From assembly GCF_947507565.1 (NCBI RefSeq), contig NC_089189.1, positions 1,364,001 to 1,428,000 of the forward strand: DNA of 64,000 nt. Reading direction: 5' to 3'. Shown one piece after another: positions 1 to 12,558 of the stretch; positions within the stretch are counted from its first letter, which is position 1, and every line of letters starts with the position of its first letter. The notes beneath the pieces were generated by a model, which ran no database searches, was not told where the DNA came from, and saw only the letters and a program-made list of their open reading frames with translations. A program made the position numbers and the translations under genes. The DNA is from Oscarella lobularis. Taxonomy: Eukaryota; Porifera; Homoscleromorpha; Homosclerophorida; Oscarellidae.

Positions 1-3000
1 CCGCTTTGAGTCACGGAAGATGACGTGTCTACAGAAAAGTGAGCACCAGGTAAAATTGTGATTGATGATCCGTCATACTGCGCAATATTCCCAAATCCAC
101 GCCATGTGGCTTCTTTAGCAATTGTCAGATTGAGGTACTGCATCCTTTTCAAACCGGTGCTAGCAATTCTCAATCTTCCAGCAACTTCCAGTCTCGTCTA
201 TAGAAAAACGCAACAAAGTCATTTCGTTGGCAACCTGTTGACACCCACCCATTTACCTGGCCGAATACATCCCCCTTAATCCACCCACCGATCCATTGGA
301 AATGATCGGTGACTGTTCCTCCGTTAGCTGCCGTAAACTGACTGTTACCGGATACAGTTAATTCGTCAACGTAGACCTTTCTTTGGGATACAAAGGAACT
401 CGTGCCGTTGACGGTAAGCTGATGAATGAAAACTGGATCTGCTTTGTCAGTGTCAGCTATTTCTAGCGCTCCACCGGCAATTTCTAATAAAGTCAAATTG
501 CTGTTTGTGCGGATCGTTGACGTTCCTGCGAAAACGCGAATAGTTTCCATATTGATATTGAACAGTTGTATTCCAGAGGAAGAGGAGGAAGAGGAGAAAT
601 CTGACAACAGGAGCTCCCCCTTTCCGGACAGTCGAGTCGATTCAGACATCACAAGAGAGGCTTGTATTGTAAGGAAACTGTTTAGGCCAACGGCAACGTC
701 ACCGTCTAACGTTGACCCTTCTCCTTTCAGCGAAAGATTGCTGTTTAGCAGAGTCAGTGATCCATACACGTGAAGGGACGGTTCAACTATGAACGTTTCC
801 GCCATGACGTTTATATCACCTTGACCGATAAACGCCGTTGACTGGTCAGACGAGGAGAAGGTCACAACTCCTGTGACGTTTGCCTTTGCTCCCGCTGCTA
901 ATTCAAGTACGGCGGCTTTGGAAAATGCGAGGTTCATGCCGTATCCCTGCACTCGAGCGAGATTCCGTACGACGAGATGAACATTCATCAACGATTTTGT
1001 TTCTTGGGTGTAGACGTTTAACGTGTCTGCGTTAATCTGACGACCACTCAGAGTGCCGCCGGTCCAGATGAATTCTTTCTGTACCGTCATACTTGCTGCT
1101 ATCAACTTCCCGGATGTAACTTGCATGCTTTCGACGTTCGCCGTGCCGTCTACACTCAGCGTGCCTCCGCTGACTTTCAATGATTGGACAGTTAGTGACA
1201 AATCTGAATCGAGCGTGCAGACACCCGAGATTACGGTGAGATCGGTCAGCGTAAGTACATCGTCTCTTGAGACAATGTGAGCTGATCCCCCATGGACTTC
1301 AAGGCGTGGCACAAGGACGTTGTAAAGCTCAACGCGTGATGCTGATGACGCGACCGTTCCGTTTCCAACTATACGACTTAGACGATTTCCGCGAGCGGAC
1401 GTTCCGTCGAGTGTCAGCCTGTTTTCGCCAGCGATCTCGTAACTGCCTTCCGAACTAACGGTACCGCGAAGGTCCAAACTTGATTTGACCTCTGATTGGA
1501 GAACTACGCGACCGTAGTTGTTAAATTCGCTCACGGATATGACCGTTTCCCCCGTGTAATGCATTGCAGTCTGCACAAGCCCCCAGTTGTCTAATACGGA
1601 GTGGCTTGTCGCTCCGGTGATCTTGCAGCCGACGGCGGCAAACGTCACGACGCCGCTTTGGGTGATAGTGAGACGCGTGTCGGCGCCAAGCACTAACGAC
1701 GATGTCGTTCGAAAGACAGCTGCGCTGTTGACAACTGCCGTTGAAACGTAAAGATAGACGGACGTTTCACCGGCGTCAGATTGTGAAATTTCAACGGAGC
1801 CGCTCGCTCGGATTGTTCCAGGCCCGTTGACCGTGCCAGCGTTCCACCGCCACTGGTCGGTCACAACGACTGAAGCAGACACGATCATTTGACCGGAGTT
1901 ACTCCTTGACGGTGAACTCATAAAAAGGGATTTGGTCTTGATGTCGACTGTTGTGGAAATCACTCCATTCCCGTTTATGGACAGTAAGTCTGTTGATAGA
2001 GAAGTTGCATCTGAATCAGTGTTCTCAAGTTTAACCGTTCCTCCCGTCACTTCAATGCTTTTGATGTTCTCTACCGCACCGCTGGCGGAGAAATTGAACG
2101 AAATGACTCCTCCGTTGCTAATAACTCTAGCGATCGTAAACGATTGGGCGGCTAGCGACGTCGCACCGGATGCGGTTTCCAACGTTCCGTCAATTTGAAT
2201 CGCAGCTTCTGGAAAATATGAATGAGTTCCCGACATCAATGTTAAACGCGAATGTCGATCGACGTAAACGCTTCCGGAACTTTTCGACGACGTGAGACGA
2301 AGCCGAGCGCCCGATACGACGTTGACGTTACCGTCGTTAATGAAGTTCGTCGCTACGTAGCAGCCGTGGCTGGAGGAGTTTTGACACTCGAAGACGCCGT
2401 CGTTTCGCACGAACGTGCCGTCGCCTCCAGTCACGGATGTGCTCGTCATCGTAGCCGTCGCTCCGCTGGAAATGACGATCGAGGCGCCGAGTTCGAGTTT
2501 AACGTTTGTTATTTGCTGGGGTCTTGATGTGACACTGAGTTCTTTACTGACTCTCAATTCGACATTGCTGAGGGCAAAGGTGCGCATTGCCACAGCTCTG
2601 TGAACGAAGACTGTTCTTTTACCACGGATACCATTGAGACGCCCGCCGAAATCAACGTCACCAGTAATGTCAACGTCGCTGTGAAAACGGAGCTCTCCAT
2701 TGTCGGCCACTTGTAGCGGTCCTCCGATTGTGCAAGGTCCGGTGACTGTCAAACGGCCACGAATCTGTAGCGCTATGACGGAATTTTCAGCGATGTCGAC
2801 TACGTAGAGACTAGCAACAGCTACGTCTCCTGAACCGACAACGATCGTGTAGTTGCCGGGATCGTCAATAACGACGTCGTCTACCGCAGCGGGAAGGCGT
2901 CCGAGACTCCATTTTCTAGCATTTTGCCAACTGTTCTCCCCCAATCCGTCGGCTATCCACTCGATCGTCGCGGCGCCGAGTAAGGCTACGCGAACTGTCA

Positions 3001-3031
3001 GGAGTAGGCAAAGTCCGATGTGTGGACGCAT
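1..3031 (-). CDS. B1: giant secreted beta-helix protein, 5' part (runs off the left edge)
   Basis: Two exons of a minus-strand gene are visible. Exon 1 is 257-3031 (925 codons, phase 0), then a 59-bp GT-AG intron (198-256), then the start of exon 2 at 1-197. I start at the ATG at 3031 because it aligns with the ATGs of B2 and B3; the frame stays open upstream only through a GTG at 3052. The N-terminus is a signal peptide (MRPHIGLCLLLTVRV...), followed by a motif of the form W-x-G-R-x-P-A-A-x-D-D-V-V-I, as seen at the start of large beta-helix adhesins. The rest is short Ser/Thr/Val/Gly-rich beta-strand repeats with recurring W-x(2)-G-x(3)-G turns and many N-x-S/T sites. A seven-serine run is encoded near 577-597. 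It is orthologous in position to B2 and B3 and diverges from A1 219 bp away. Biochemical function is unknown; a secreted adhesion or matrix role is inferred. Confidence 0.85.
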
Positions 3032-3250
3032 CGTAGCGTTCACTGCACGCACTTGTTATCTACTGCACGAAAAGTTACGTCACTGCGGCTTTTCAATACT
3101 TGCGATAAGGTCCAGGAAGTAAGCTATTCATAATTTTAACTTGCTACACACCTACTCTGGTAATTTTTTTCTTAAAACCGGAAGAGGCACTGATCATTTT
3201 GACTCCGATGAGCTGTACGCATATCCGGTCATTGAGATCCTGGCATTGAG
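3032..3250. promoter_or_regulatory. Presumed bidirectional promoter between B1 and A1
   Basis: Only 219 bp separate the divergent start codons of B1 and A1, so both 5' UTRs and core promoters must lie here or overlap. Visible motifs are a CRE-like TTACGTCAC near 3073 and an ETS-like ACCGGAAG near 3177. No clear TATA box is seen. Promoter function is inferred from gene geometry only. Confidence 0.55.
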
Positions 3251-6200
3251 ATGAGTGCCATGGAGATGAGCGAATTCACTCGCTGCTCCGAAAGTTTAAC
3301 GTCTGACACGCAGAAAGGCGCACTTGATGAAGCAACTTACTCTGACACGCAGAAAGGCGCACTTGATGAAGCAACTTCTGACACGCAGAAAGGCGCACTT
3401 GATGAAGCAACTTACTCTGGCACGCAGAAAGGCGCACTTGATGAAGCAACTTACAAAAGCGTGCAAGGCAACGACGGACAAAACCGGACTGGTAACAGGA
3501 GGTGGCAAATCGTCGCTGCTGTAGCGGTTGTCGTCTTTGGACTTCTTGTAGCCGTCATTGTTCTAGCAGGTAAGCACAGCGGAACGGATTCACAGCCACT
3601 AAGCGTGAGCTGTTTGCTTTACCTAGAAGTATAGAAGTATAGAGAGGTTTTGAAGTATCGAGTACCAGTGGAGGGACGGGGCCGGGACGGGGGACGGGAG
3701 GACTAGAGGGGGGACGGACGGTGACCCGGCCTTGATCAGGTGTGGTGTTTTGCTTTCAATTGTTAGTGAAAGCGACGTACGCGACCGAACCACGAGCTGA
3801 TAAAGGTGCCTGCAGGGAGAGCTGATGAATAGACGCGTAGATATAGACCCACACGTACACTTCTGGCTAACACGGAACTAGATAACCGTATTGTTTTCTC
3901 CGAAATCTGATGTCAAACGAATGCGTAGTTAGTTTCGAGCGTTGAAGTTAATTGGCTGAGGTCATTTTCTGCGCTCTTAAATTTTTTTATTTTAGCGTCG
4001 TCGGGCTCACGCGATGCTACGCCTACAGTGAAAAATTCTGACAGCCCAACGTCTGGCACGACAGCTTTGCCTGAAAGTCCAACAGCTGCAGCATGCAGCC
4101 AAGCTACTGAGAGTCCGGGACCAACAGCGATGCTGCAATCGACTGTGCCCGGGACTGCTCCTTTGACTAATCAGGCGACTACCGAGTATCCCCCAACACC
4201 TACCACCAATCCTCCGGTAATAGTGAACGTGACGGCAAACAGTCATTTCTTCAACATATCTGCTGTTCCGCTCGTAATGACGTCTATGGAGAGCCGACTG
4301 GCTCAAATGGTGTCGATGACAATAGAAATTAAAGTGAATTCTGTCGGTGAAGTAGATTTGGCTGTTTACGGTCGAAAAAACTATATTCCGACCCACACTC
4401 GCTACGACTTCACCCGAGTTCTCGTGTTCAGGTGAGGGAATGTTGCAGGTAAAGTCTCAGATGGCGCTACTTCCTCTGCCTAATTTTGCTAGGAGGAGGA
4501 GCGCAGTGCAGACGCTTCAGGTCTCTGAAGTTCTTTCTTCCGGGTTGTGGTACTTTTCTTTGTTCAACGGAGGTCTGAACACTGTAGAAGCAGCGCTGCG
4601 ACTGACGACGTCTCCGCCGCCATTACCGTGTCCAAACTATTGTTCTAAAAATGGAATCTGTTTCAATGGGACGTGCGTGTGTTTACCACCTTGGAGAGAG
4701 GCCGATTGTTCAAAATGTTTGAAATCAACGGGTTAGGGGTAAGTTGTAATTGAACGTATTTTTTTCTTTCTAGTTGATTGTGGTTTGTCCGGAGACTGTG
4801 GGGATAACGGAAAATGCGACAATGGCGTATGTGTTTGTAATGAGGGATGGAAAGGAGTTGACTGCAGCAAAAGTATAGACTCGTGATGTTTAACTTTTGA
4901 CCACCGATAACTCGGCTTTCTAGTTGACTGTGTACCAGCTGATTGCAATGGCCACGGTCAATGTTTCGACGGCACGTGCAAGTGCTTTGATCAGTGGAAG
5001 GGCCTAGCTTGTGAAAAAGGCAAGAGTTTTTTACTTACTGCAATCCATACCAGTATAGTTGCTTTACGGAGTTTAATTAATTAATTGTTTAAGAGAGAAG
5101 ACGGTGCCCCTATAATTGCTCCAATCACGGTGTCTGTAACGACGAAGTGGGAATTTGTTTGTGCGACGCGATGTTCACGGGAGTTGGCTGTAGTGTAGGT
5201 AAAGATAGCGTCTGTTCGCGACATTTTATATAGGTTCCTTACCTGTAAGTTTTAGCGCTTTGCGTCGACGATTGCAATAGAAATGGAAACTGCATAAACG
5301 GAAGTTGTAGTTGCTATTCTCCGTGGAAGGGACTTGCTTGTGACACTCGTGAGACCGCTATTATGAACTCGTCATACTGTTTTACGTCTTTTCCTCGTAG
5401 TTGCTTGCTCCGCAAAATGTGATTTTCACGGCGTGTGCGACAACGGAACTTGTGTTTGCGACAAAGGATGGAAGGGACGGAATTGTGATATTGGTTAGTT
5501 TTCCTGTCACTGCTTCTCTCTGCCTTATTCAATTTGCGAGCCTTTGTTTCAGACGCTTGTCCAAAGAGCTGTCATCAGACCGGTTTGTGCAAGAAGAATG
5601 ACGAAGGGGAGTGGCACTGTGCTTGCGTACCAGGTTTCAGAGGCGAAAGTTGCAATATAGGTACATCTTCCTCCTCTCTTTTTGCAGCCAGCATACAAAA
5701 CGTGCATGAATTTAGGCATTGAAAACATTTGCAACGACGGGATGGACAATGATGCCGGTTTTCACAGTTAGATCAGAGCGCTTTTTTAACGAAACATTCT
5801 AGATTTACTCACCGATTGCGACGATCCCGACTGCTGCAACTCATCGGCGTGCATCGACGATGAGGCGTGCTTGGCAGCACCGGATCCTGTTAATCTGGTG
5901 GCCAACGAGACGTTCAATACCACCGTTTCCTTTTACGAAACAATTCGATTTCTGTTTGATTCCGGTCTGCAATGGAACGTCGACGTAGCTGGGATCGACG
6001 AAGCGTAGGTTTTCCTTACCGTTTTTTTTCTGACTGAAGTCATTAGATAATGTTGTAGGCGGGTCGGCGTCGTCAAAGGAAGAGTTACTACTCGTGATGC
6101 AACTCCTCTGACTGGCGTCACTGTTGCCGTGCTGAATGAACCGGCTTTCGGTAAAACATTGACTAGAGCAGACGGCTCCTACGACATAGCTGTGAACGGC

Positions 6201-9200
6201 GGTGGCTCACTGACAATCACCTTCAACAAGAACAACTTTATCAGCTCACAGAGATCGATTGCGGTGCCTGTCAACGATTACGTGAGAGCTGATGGCGTCG
6301 CTCTCATTCCTCTTGATGCGAAGGTTTCTTCTTTCTTTTGTTCGTTGGTTTTCTTTTTTTTTCTTTACTATTTTCTAGGCAACAGAGATTGATTTAGAAA
6401 GTTTAGGCGATGACATCAAAGTGGCAGCAGGTAGTCGCGTTGAAGATGAGTCGGGATCTCGGCAAGGAGTGCTCATGTTTCCTCCTAACACACAGGCGAC
6501 GATTGTGCCAACAAACGGAACGGCGGACAATACGGTAGCATTTTTGACGAAATTGCTTTTAAAGTTATTTTTTGTTTTTTTTTCGCAAGACTGTTGCAAA
6601 GCCCGTGATTCGAGTCACGGAATACACCGTCGGCAGTGGAGGACGCAACGCTATGCCAGCGGAGTTGCCTCCGTATTCCGGCTACACATACGCGGTGGAA
6701 ATGAGTTTAGATCAGGCCTCTGTAAACGGATCGACAGAGGTTGTTTTCAATCAGACGCTTGCCTATTACGTGGAAAATTATCTGGGTTTTCCGGTCGGAA
6801 GTGCCGTGCCTATAGGGTTCTACAACCGAACTCTGGGCGAATGGGTAGCTTCCAAAAATGGACGCGTCATCTTGGTGCTGAACGTTACCACGTCGACGGA
6901 CGGCAAACGGCTGGCGGTATTGGATGTTAGCGGGAACGGAGCACCAGCGACATCACAGGCAAACTATTAATTGTCGGGTAGTACAGAAGTCGATTGGCAT
7001 CTTTATCTCTTTATAGGAACTGGAATCGCTCGGAATTCTTGAGAAGGAGTTGCTGGAACTTGGGTTGCGATATGACGCTAATCAGAGCCTCTGGCGCGTT
7101 CCCATTCGTCACTTTACACCGTGGGATTGCAATTGGCCGTACGGGCCTCCTGAGGACGGTTGCACGCCCTATCAGTGCAATCCAAAAATCGAGAATCCGA
7201 GTCCACCGAAGGACCCGACTGATCCGTGTCAGTCCGAGGTATCTAATGTCAAGGCTAGCAAACATTTTCTGTTCTTTGAATTGACGCTACACGTTTTAAC
7301 GTAGGGTTCAATTATCATTCCGCAAACTCAAGCGCTTGGAGAAGAGCTCAGCATTGCTGGATCGTCTATGAGTCTGTTTTACTTCAGCGATCGAGTTCTT
7401 GGGTACAGGCCTGTTCTCAACATACCTCTGACGGCTTCCACCGTACCGGCCTCGCTCAAAACCGTGCACCTTCGCGTTGAAATTAGAGGAAAGACATTCG
7501 AAGAGAAGTTTCTACCGTCACCCAATCTGCAGCATCGCTTCGTGTGGGACAGGAAAGACAGCTACGGAAGAACGGTTGTTGGTCAAGTGACTGCATTTAG
7601 TAAGCAATATTTTCTTGTTACTCTTCTCAATCTTCTCAGTGTCTTTTGGTTATTAGTTAGTATTGGCTTTGAGTACGGTTTGGTCTATTATCCGGTGTCT
7701 TCGAATTTTCGATCAAGTTTTAATCGTTTTTCACAAGCGACCGTTTCCAGGGCAGGGAGTCGTCAAGGAGCTTCTATTTTAAGGCCTGTGAGTCGTGAAA
7801 GCGAGACGGCCGTTTTTTGGGAAAAGCGGTCTTCTGTCATTGGCAACTCATTTGGACCCGTGGAAGTTGCCGGCTTGGGTGGCTGGACAATAAGCGCTCA
7901 TCACGCTTACGATCCCGCATCTGGCGTTCTGCACAGAGGAGACGGAAAGCGAACACAGTTCAAGGACAGGTCGCAGGTTTGAATCGTAGAATACGCTATT
8001 TTCACTTTTTTTTATTCACGGTTCAGGTGATCGAAACACCGGTGGGAAACGGCGCCAAGAGGCGAAAAGGCTGTATTGAATGTCTTTCTTCATCCCTACC
8101 TGGTACATATATTGCCACATCTACGTTCTTACGTACTCTCACGTCGTCTCTAAGCAGCATCGTCCTCTTTACTTTCTCCCGTTTGCATGGCTGTTGGTGC
8201 CGACGGCAGTCTGTTCATCGGTGACTACGAGTTGATTCGAAGAGTTTATCCTGGAGGAAACATGACGACGGTCGTCGATTACAGGTTAGCAGAGAGAAGT
8301 TGTAGAGGCTCACGGTTCACTTGCTTTTTCGAAGTGCGTCTCCGCCCGAGTTTTCGTATTACATTGCAGTCAGTCCGGTGGACGGCGACTTGTTCATTTC
8401 CTACGCAAAAACGCAACAAATCTATAGAATAAAGGCGTCGCTGTTGTCGCCTGACCGGTCTCCTATAACCCTCGACGATATAGGCAAAATTCCCGGTACA
8501 TAATTCTCTGCTTCTTGTAGTCTTGTACATTATTTACGTTCTGTAAGGGGCAACGGTGTTTGCTGGAACAGGAGAAAAATGTCACGGCTGGGACGATAGT
8601 TGCGGCGACGACGATCTTGCAATAAATGCTCGCCTCTCTTTCCCAAAGGGAATTTCGATCGGATCTCGAAGTGACGTTTACTTTGCCGACGGGAAGGCGA
8701 GTTTTGCACCCGTCTTTATCAATAAAACGTCAAGAATTATTCGTTTTGGCAGGTTATACGGCAGGTTGGCGTCGACGGCGTAATAAGCACTTTTGCCGGT
8801 TCTCGTTTTCCACGCGGCTGCTCGCCGCCTGGTTGCACGATCGACCAAATCGGAAATGACAACGTAGATCTCGATCGCGCCTACTTTGGCTGGCCAACTG
8901 ACGTTGTAGTGCATCGCGACGACGAGTCTATCTACTTCATCGACGGCGACGATGTTTATCACGTCGCTCGCGAAGGCCGGGTGCGAGTCGTTGCCGGCAA
9001 CGCTCCGCACGTTCCGCCCGAGTTGGAATTAGATGAGAACAACGGAGAAAGGATCAATCAATTCGCTCCTCGTCGCGCTATGTCGGTTGACTTCAACAGA
9101 CTTCAAGGATTAGCCGTTTGGCGCGACGGTTCGGTGTATTTTGCAGACACGGACTATCGGCGCATCAATCGCGTTTTATTGCTCAATCAAGACGGTCTTG

Positions 9201-12200
9201 TTAGTCGCATCGCCGGTGTTGATTCTGATTGCGACTGTCGGTATTGCTCGTGCTTTGCCGGCGACGGCCAGTCCCCAATTTCATCGAAGTTCTCTTTTCC
9301 GTCGGCTGTCTCTCTATCGCCTGACGGCAGTCGACTCTACGTTGCTGATCAGGGAAACGCTCGCGTAAGGATGGCCCGGGTTTCGTTGCCGTCAGTATCG
9401 ACCGGCGGTAACTATGTCATTCCGTCTGACGACGGCCACCTCGCCTACGTGTTTGACTTTACCGGTCGGCACGTATCGACGGCGCTTGCCTCGTCCGGTG
9501 AAGTCATACAGACGTTTGAATACGAGGACTTCCACACGCGGAGCGGACGTCGGGGACTGCTCACTGCAATTCGCGATCCTTACAATAACTCGCTCGTCGT
9601 TCAGCGCTCGTCAGACGGTCACGCTGTCGCACTGGAGTCAAGCTACGGCTATCGAACTACAATTGAAATGAACAGTGATGGTTATCTGAGTCGATTCGTA
9701 GATCCTACTGGAACAACTGTTCGCTTCTCTTATTATGACTTTGAGGGGCTACTGGCATCGACGACCGATCCGCGAAGTATGGTGCACACCTACAAATACG
9801 ACAAGTATGGTCGACTGATTGAAGACAGGGAGCCGGGTGGCGGCACGACATTTTTAAAAGCGGAAGCCGGCGACAATCGGGTCGACGTCCGATCGGCGAC
9901 GGGGCGCGGTTACAGCGTTGAATCGGTAATTGTTGGGTCCGAGGAGCGACAAATTGTTACCGAGTCAACTGGCTCGAAAACTGTATCTAAAAACGTGAAG
10001 GACGGATCGCAGTATTTTTGGTACGAGGACGGCTCAAAGACTGTTGTAGAGACAACGTCTCATCCGATATGGGGACAGCAGTTGCCGGTCGTCTCTAAGA
10101 TGACTTCGATTTTGCCTTCCGGCCTTACCAAAGAGTTTTCGTCCAGACGCTACGCAGATTTTGCAACAAAGAACGATCCACTCTCCGTGACCAGATTTGG
10201 TCATACAGTATCGGTAATATTCTTACCATTAGCCTTTGAATTATCCTATAAACTTTGTCTTAGAAAATGTAGTAATAGTTTTAATCTGTTACTTTGCTAC
10301 CTTATGTCTTTAGTTATCTGGAACTGATTTTATTCAAGTCGAGTACTTTCGATCAACGAGGACAAGAACGGTGAAGTTTCTAAAGGCCAATATGTAAGTT
10401 GTCCTGGAGGGGTGGCAGGCGATGCGAGTATTTGCAGTCTCTGGGGTTATAAATGCTCTTATTTTTCAGAGAACGGCGATCAATATATAACAGATTCGAT
10501 CAAGTAGTCGAGTTCATAACGACGGCTTCTGGTCTTTTTCCGACAAAGACAACGTACAATCGAAAAGGTCTCGTCAGCTCAAAGAGTCAGGGAAACTTGA
10601 CGCTGAAATTCAAATATATATCCTCCTTTGTACTAAGCACGCATTTTCTGTTTCTACTGCTTTTCCTTGACGTTGTTTGTACGACATGAATGGTCGAATT
10701 GTCGAGGACGTGCGAGAGGGAAGCACGGTGGCTACCTTTCTCTACAGACAAGGAGAAAATAGGGTACGTTAAACCGGCGTTGAAGAGAAATTTCGTTAAT
10801 TAAGTGACTCTATATTAATAATTACAGCCGAGTACGATGAGACTAGCAAGCGGAAAAAACTACACTTTTACCTACGATTCATTTAACGAGTTGGAAACGA
10901 TAACGATGCCTAGCGGATCGGTCCATCGCCTAATATCGACCGTTGCACTTGGAGAAACAACAGAAGCGTACGCTGCTCCTAATCAGAACTCGTCGTACGC
11001 TAACGTTTACGACGTTGACGGCGATCTAATTCTCCAACGCTATCCAAGCGGCAAGCGAGTCGTTCGGCAGCGAATGGATTTTGGCGGTCGAATAGCAGAG
11101 TCGTCTTTTGACAATTTTGTCGTCGACTACTTGTATAACGACAGGACAGATCGAGTGTCATCGATCGATCGGCATCGCACCACCGGAATTCATTCGGACG
11201 AAATAATTGATTCAGAACAAATTCTGCAACCCCTTGTTGCTCCCGGAACGGCGACGATATCGTTTCAGTATGACGGCAGCTTGGTTACTCGTCAAACGGT
11301 CAGAATGGCAAGCGACGATGGCGACGGTCTTTCTGCTTCGTTTTCGTACTCGTTTGATTCTTTGGTTCGCCTATCGTTACGAACACTAACGATAGACGAC
11401 AGCACGCAGTCGACGATAGCTTACCAATACGACATGGCTAATAGAGTGACTCGTGTTGGCGATATCGTTGTCGACTACAGCCAACCAGGCGTGCAATCGC
11501 TCATAGATTCTCGATTCCGATGCAAGACAACGTTGAATGGTTATGGAAAAATGAAGGAGCGCACCCTTACAGTGAACGGAAAGTTGGTTTATTCTATGAA
11601 ACTCGAATACGGAAGAAACCTGCGTATGCGTTCAAAGATGATGTCGTTTGGTGTCGGTGACCTTACGACGTACCAATACGAGTACGATGTCGACGGACAA
11701 TTGGTCGGCGTTCGAAAAGACGGCACGACGATGGAACGTTATCGATACGACGCGAACGGCAATAGAGTTTTGTGGACCGTCGATCGTTTTTCTTATTCGG
11801 CAACTTACAACGACGTCGATCAGCTTTCTGGTTTCAGCGGTGGAGATCATTACGACGTCGACGAGGACGGATTTTTGACGCGTAAACGGGACTTGAGCTA
11901 CAGCTACAGTTCGCAAGGAGAACTGACTTCGGTTGTCGATCTTCGCGCGGGACAAGTAGTTAGATCGTACACGTACGACGGGCTCAATCGACGCGTCTTG
12001 GAGACGTCGACGGCAACGGGCCGCGTTACGAGATATCTCTATGGCGATTTGTCAAACGATTTTCGCGTTACCCACGTTGTCAAGGCACCGGGAGAGCTTA
12101 TTTCGTTGCACTACGATTTGACCGGTCATCTCGTCGCCTTTGATCGCAGCGCTCAGCGATACTACGTCGCCGCCGATCAGGTAGGTACGCCGTGGGCGGT

Positions 12201-12558
12201 GATTGACTCATCCGGAACCATTGTCAAACGACTGTCTTATACAACTTACGGCGTCGTTCTAAGCGATACGAATTCGGCTGTTGACGCTGTGCTTGGATTT
12301 GCAGGCGGACTGCAGGATTCGGTTGCCAATCTTGTTCACTTCGCCTTTCGCGATTACGACGCAGAAATAGGTCGATGGACGGCGCGCGATCCGAGTCTCT
12401 TCACGGCGAATCAGCCGAATTTGTATCAGTATGTTTTCAATGATCCCGTCAATTTCCTCGATCCTCTAGGCCTCTTTTGCGTCGGCGGAACCTTCTATCA
12501 TAAATTGGGCGGCGGTGTAAACATCTGCTATGAAAATGGTAAGAAATCGATCTGCTTT
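3251..12558 (+). CDS. TENM-like: A1: teneurin-like type II transmembrane protein (3' end lost in assembly gap)
   Basis: Exons: 3251-3569, 3996-4431, 4493-4716, 4774-4872, 4924-5019, 5094-5198, 5256-5348, 5401-5493, 5553-5660, 5716-5757, 5803-6004, 6059-6323, 6379-6534, 6590-6958, 7017-7238, 7305-7599, 7657-7976, 8027-8102, 8158-8284, 8335-8495, 8548-8696, 8753-10213, 10314-10393, 10470-10617, 10683-10763, 10828-12558. Phases agree throughout (2,486 codons visible). Order: cytoplasmic tail with four 12-13-residue repeats, transmembrane segment [20 protein letters not shown], Ser/Thr/Pro stalk, basic FRRRSAV site, seven six-cysteine EGF repeats, a C-x-DG-x-DND...DC-x-DPDCC region, a transthyretin-like domain, an FN-plug-like region, an NHL propeller, a YD shell and the Rhs core ([14 protein letters not shown]...DPLG). 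Known teneurins are cell-surface adhesion receptors. Relative to A2 and A3 it has a 14-residue insertion near 7748-7789 and lacks about 10 residues near 11180. About 390 bp of 3' coding expected from A2 are missing. Confidence 0.93.
3302..3454 (+). repeat. In-frame minisatellite in the A1 cytoplasmic tail
   Basis: Four tandem units (3302-3340, 3341-3376, 3377-3415, 3416-3454), 39 bp except the second, which lacks the last codon. Each encodes S-(D/G)[10 protein letters not shown](Y). The units are almost identical at DNA level, implying recent expansion. A2 has no such repeat, and A3 has a different one at the same place. Confidence 0.95.
3570..3995 (+). other. Long first intron of A1 with a G-quadruplex motif
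   Basis: This 426-bp GT-AG intron is several times longer than the rest and separates the membrane-anchor exon from the stalk exon. At 3673-3698 it holds five runs of three or more G, with spacers of 2 bases, on the sense strand. That meets the usual G-quadruplex pattern. I see no coding exon in it. Confidence 0.7.
5020..5093 (+). other. GC-AG intron in A1 (between EGF exons 5 and 6)
   Basis: The donor reads AAAAAG|GCAAGAG. The phase-1 frame joins correctly only here, and the homologous A3 intron has GTAAGAG at the same place. Confidence 0.8.
6959..7016 (+). other. GC-AG intron in A1 (exon 14/15)
   Basis: Donor CACAG|GCAAAC, acceptor TTATAG. All three A paralogues have a GC donor at this junction. 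Confidence 0.85.
8697..8752 (+). other. GC-AG intron in A1 (exon 21/22)
   Basis: Donor GGAAG|GCGAGT, acceptor TTGGCAG. At 56 bp it would shift the frame if retained, so splicing is required. The same site is GC-AG in A2 and A3. Confidence 0.8.
10618..10682 (+). other. U12-type AT-AC intron in A1
   Basis: This 65-bp intron starts ATATCCTCC and ends TGTAC. A minor-spliceosome branch site, TTCCTTGAC, lies at 10663-10671, with the branch A 12 bases from the 3' end. No GT-AG pair in this stretch keeps the frame in all three paralogues. AT-AC splicing joins exons to [10 protein letters not shown], a canonical YD repeat. Confidence 0.9.

Larger units (their letters stand above)
1..12558. repeat. 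Tandem unit 1: B1/A1 divergent gene pair (both ends cut)
   Basis: It has the 5' part of B1 and nearly all of A1. Gene C lies between this unit and unit 2; no counterpart of C lies between units 2 and 3. Confidence 0.85.

Noticed and set aside
3296-3508. Minus-strand ORF over the A1 tail repeat
   Set aside because: It is only the reverse reading of the tandem repeat.
10618-10690. A GT-AG intron using GTAC or GTAAGT inside the stretch between exons 24 and 25 of the A genes
   Set aside because: No AG acceptor lies at a matching place in A1 and A2, and the YD motif is not restored. The AT-AC U12 model fits all three copies.
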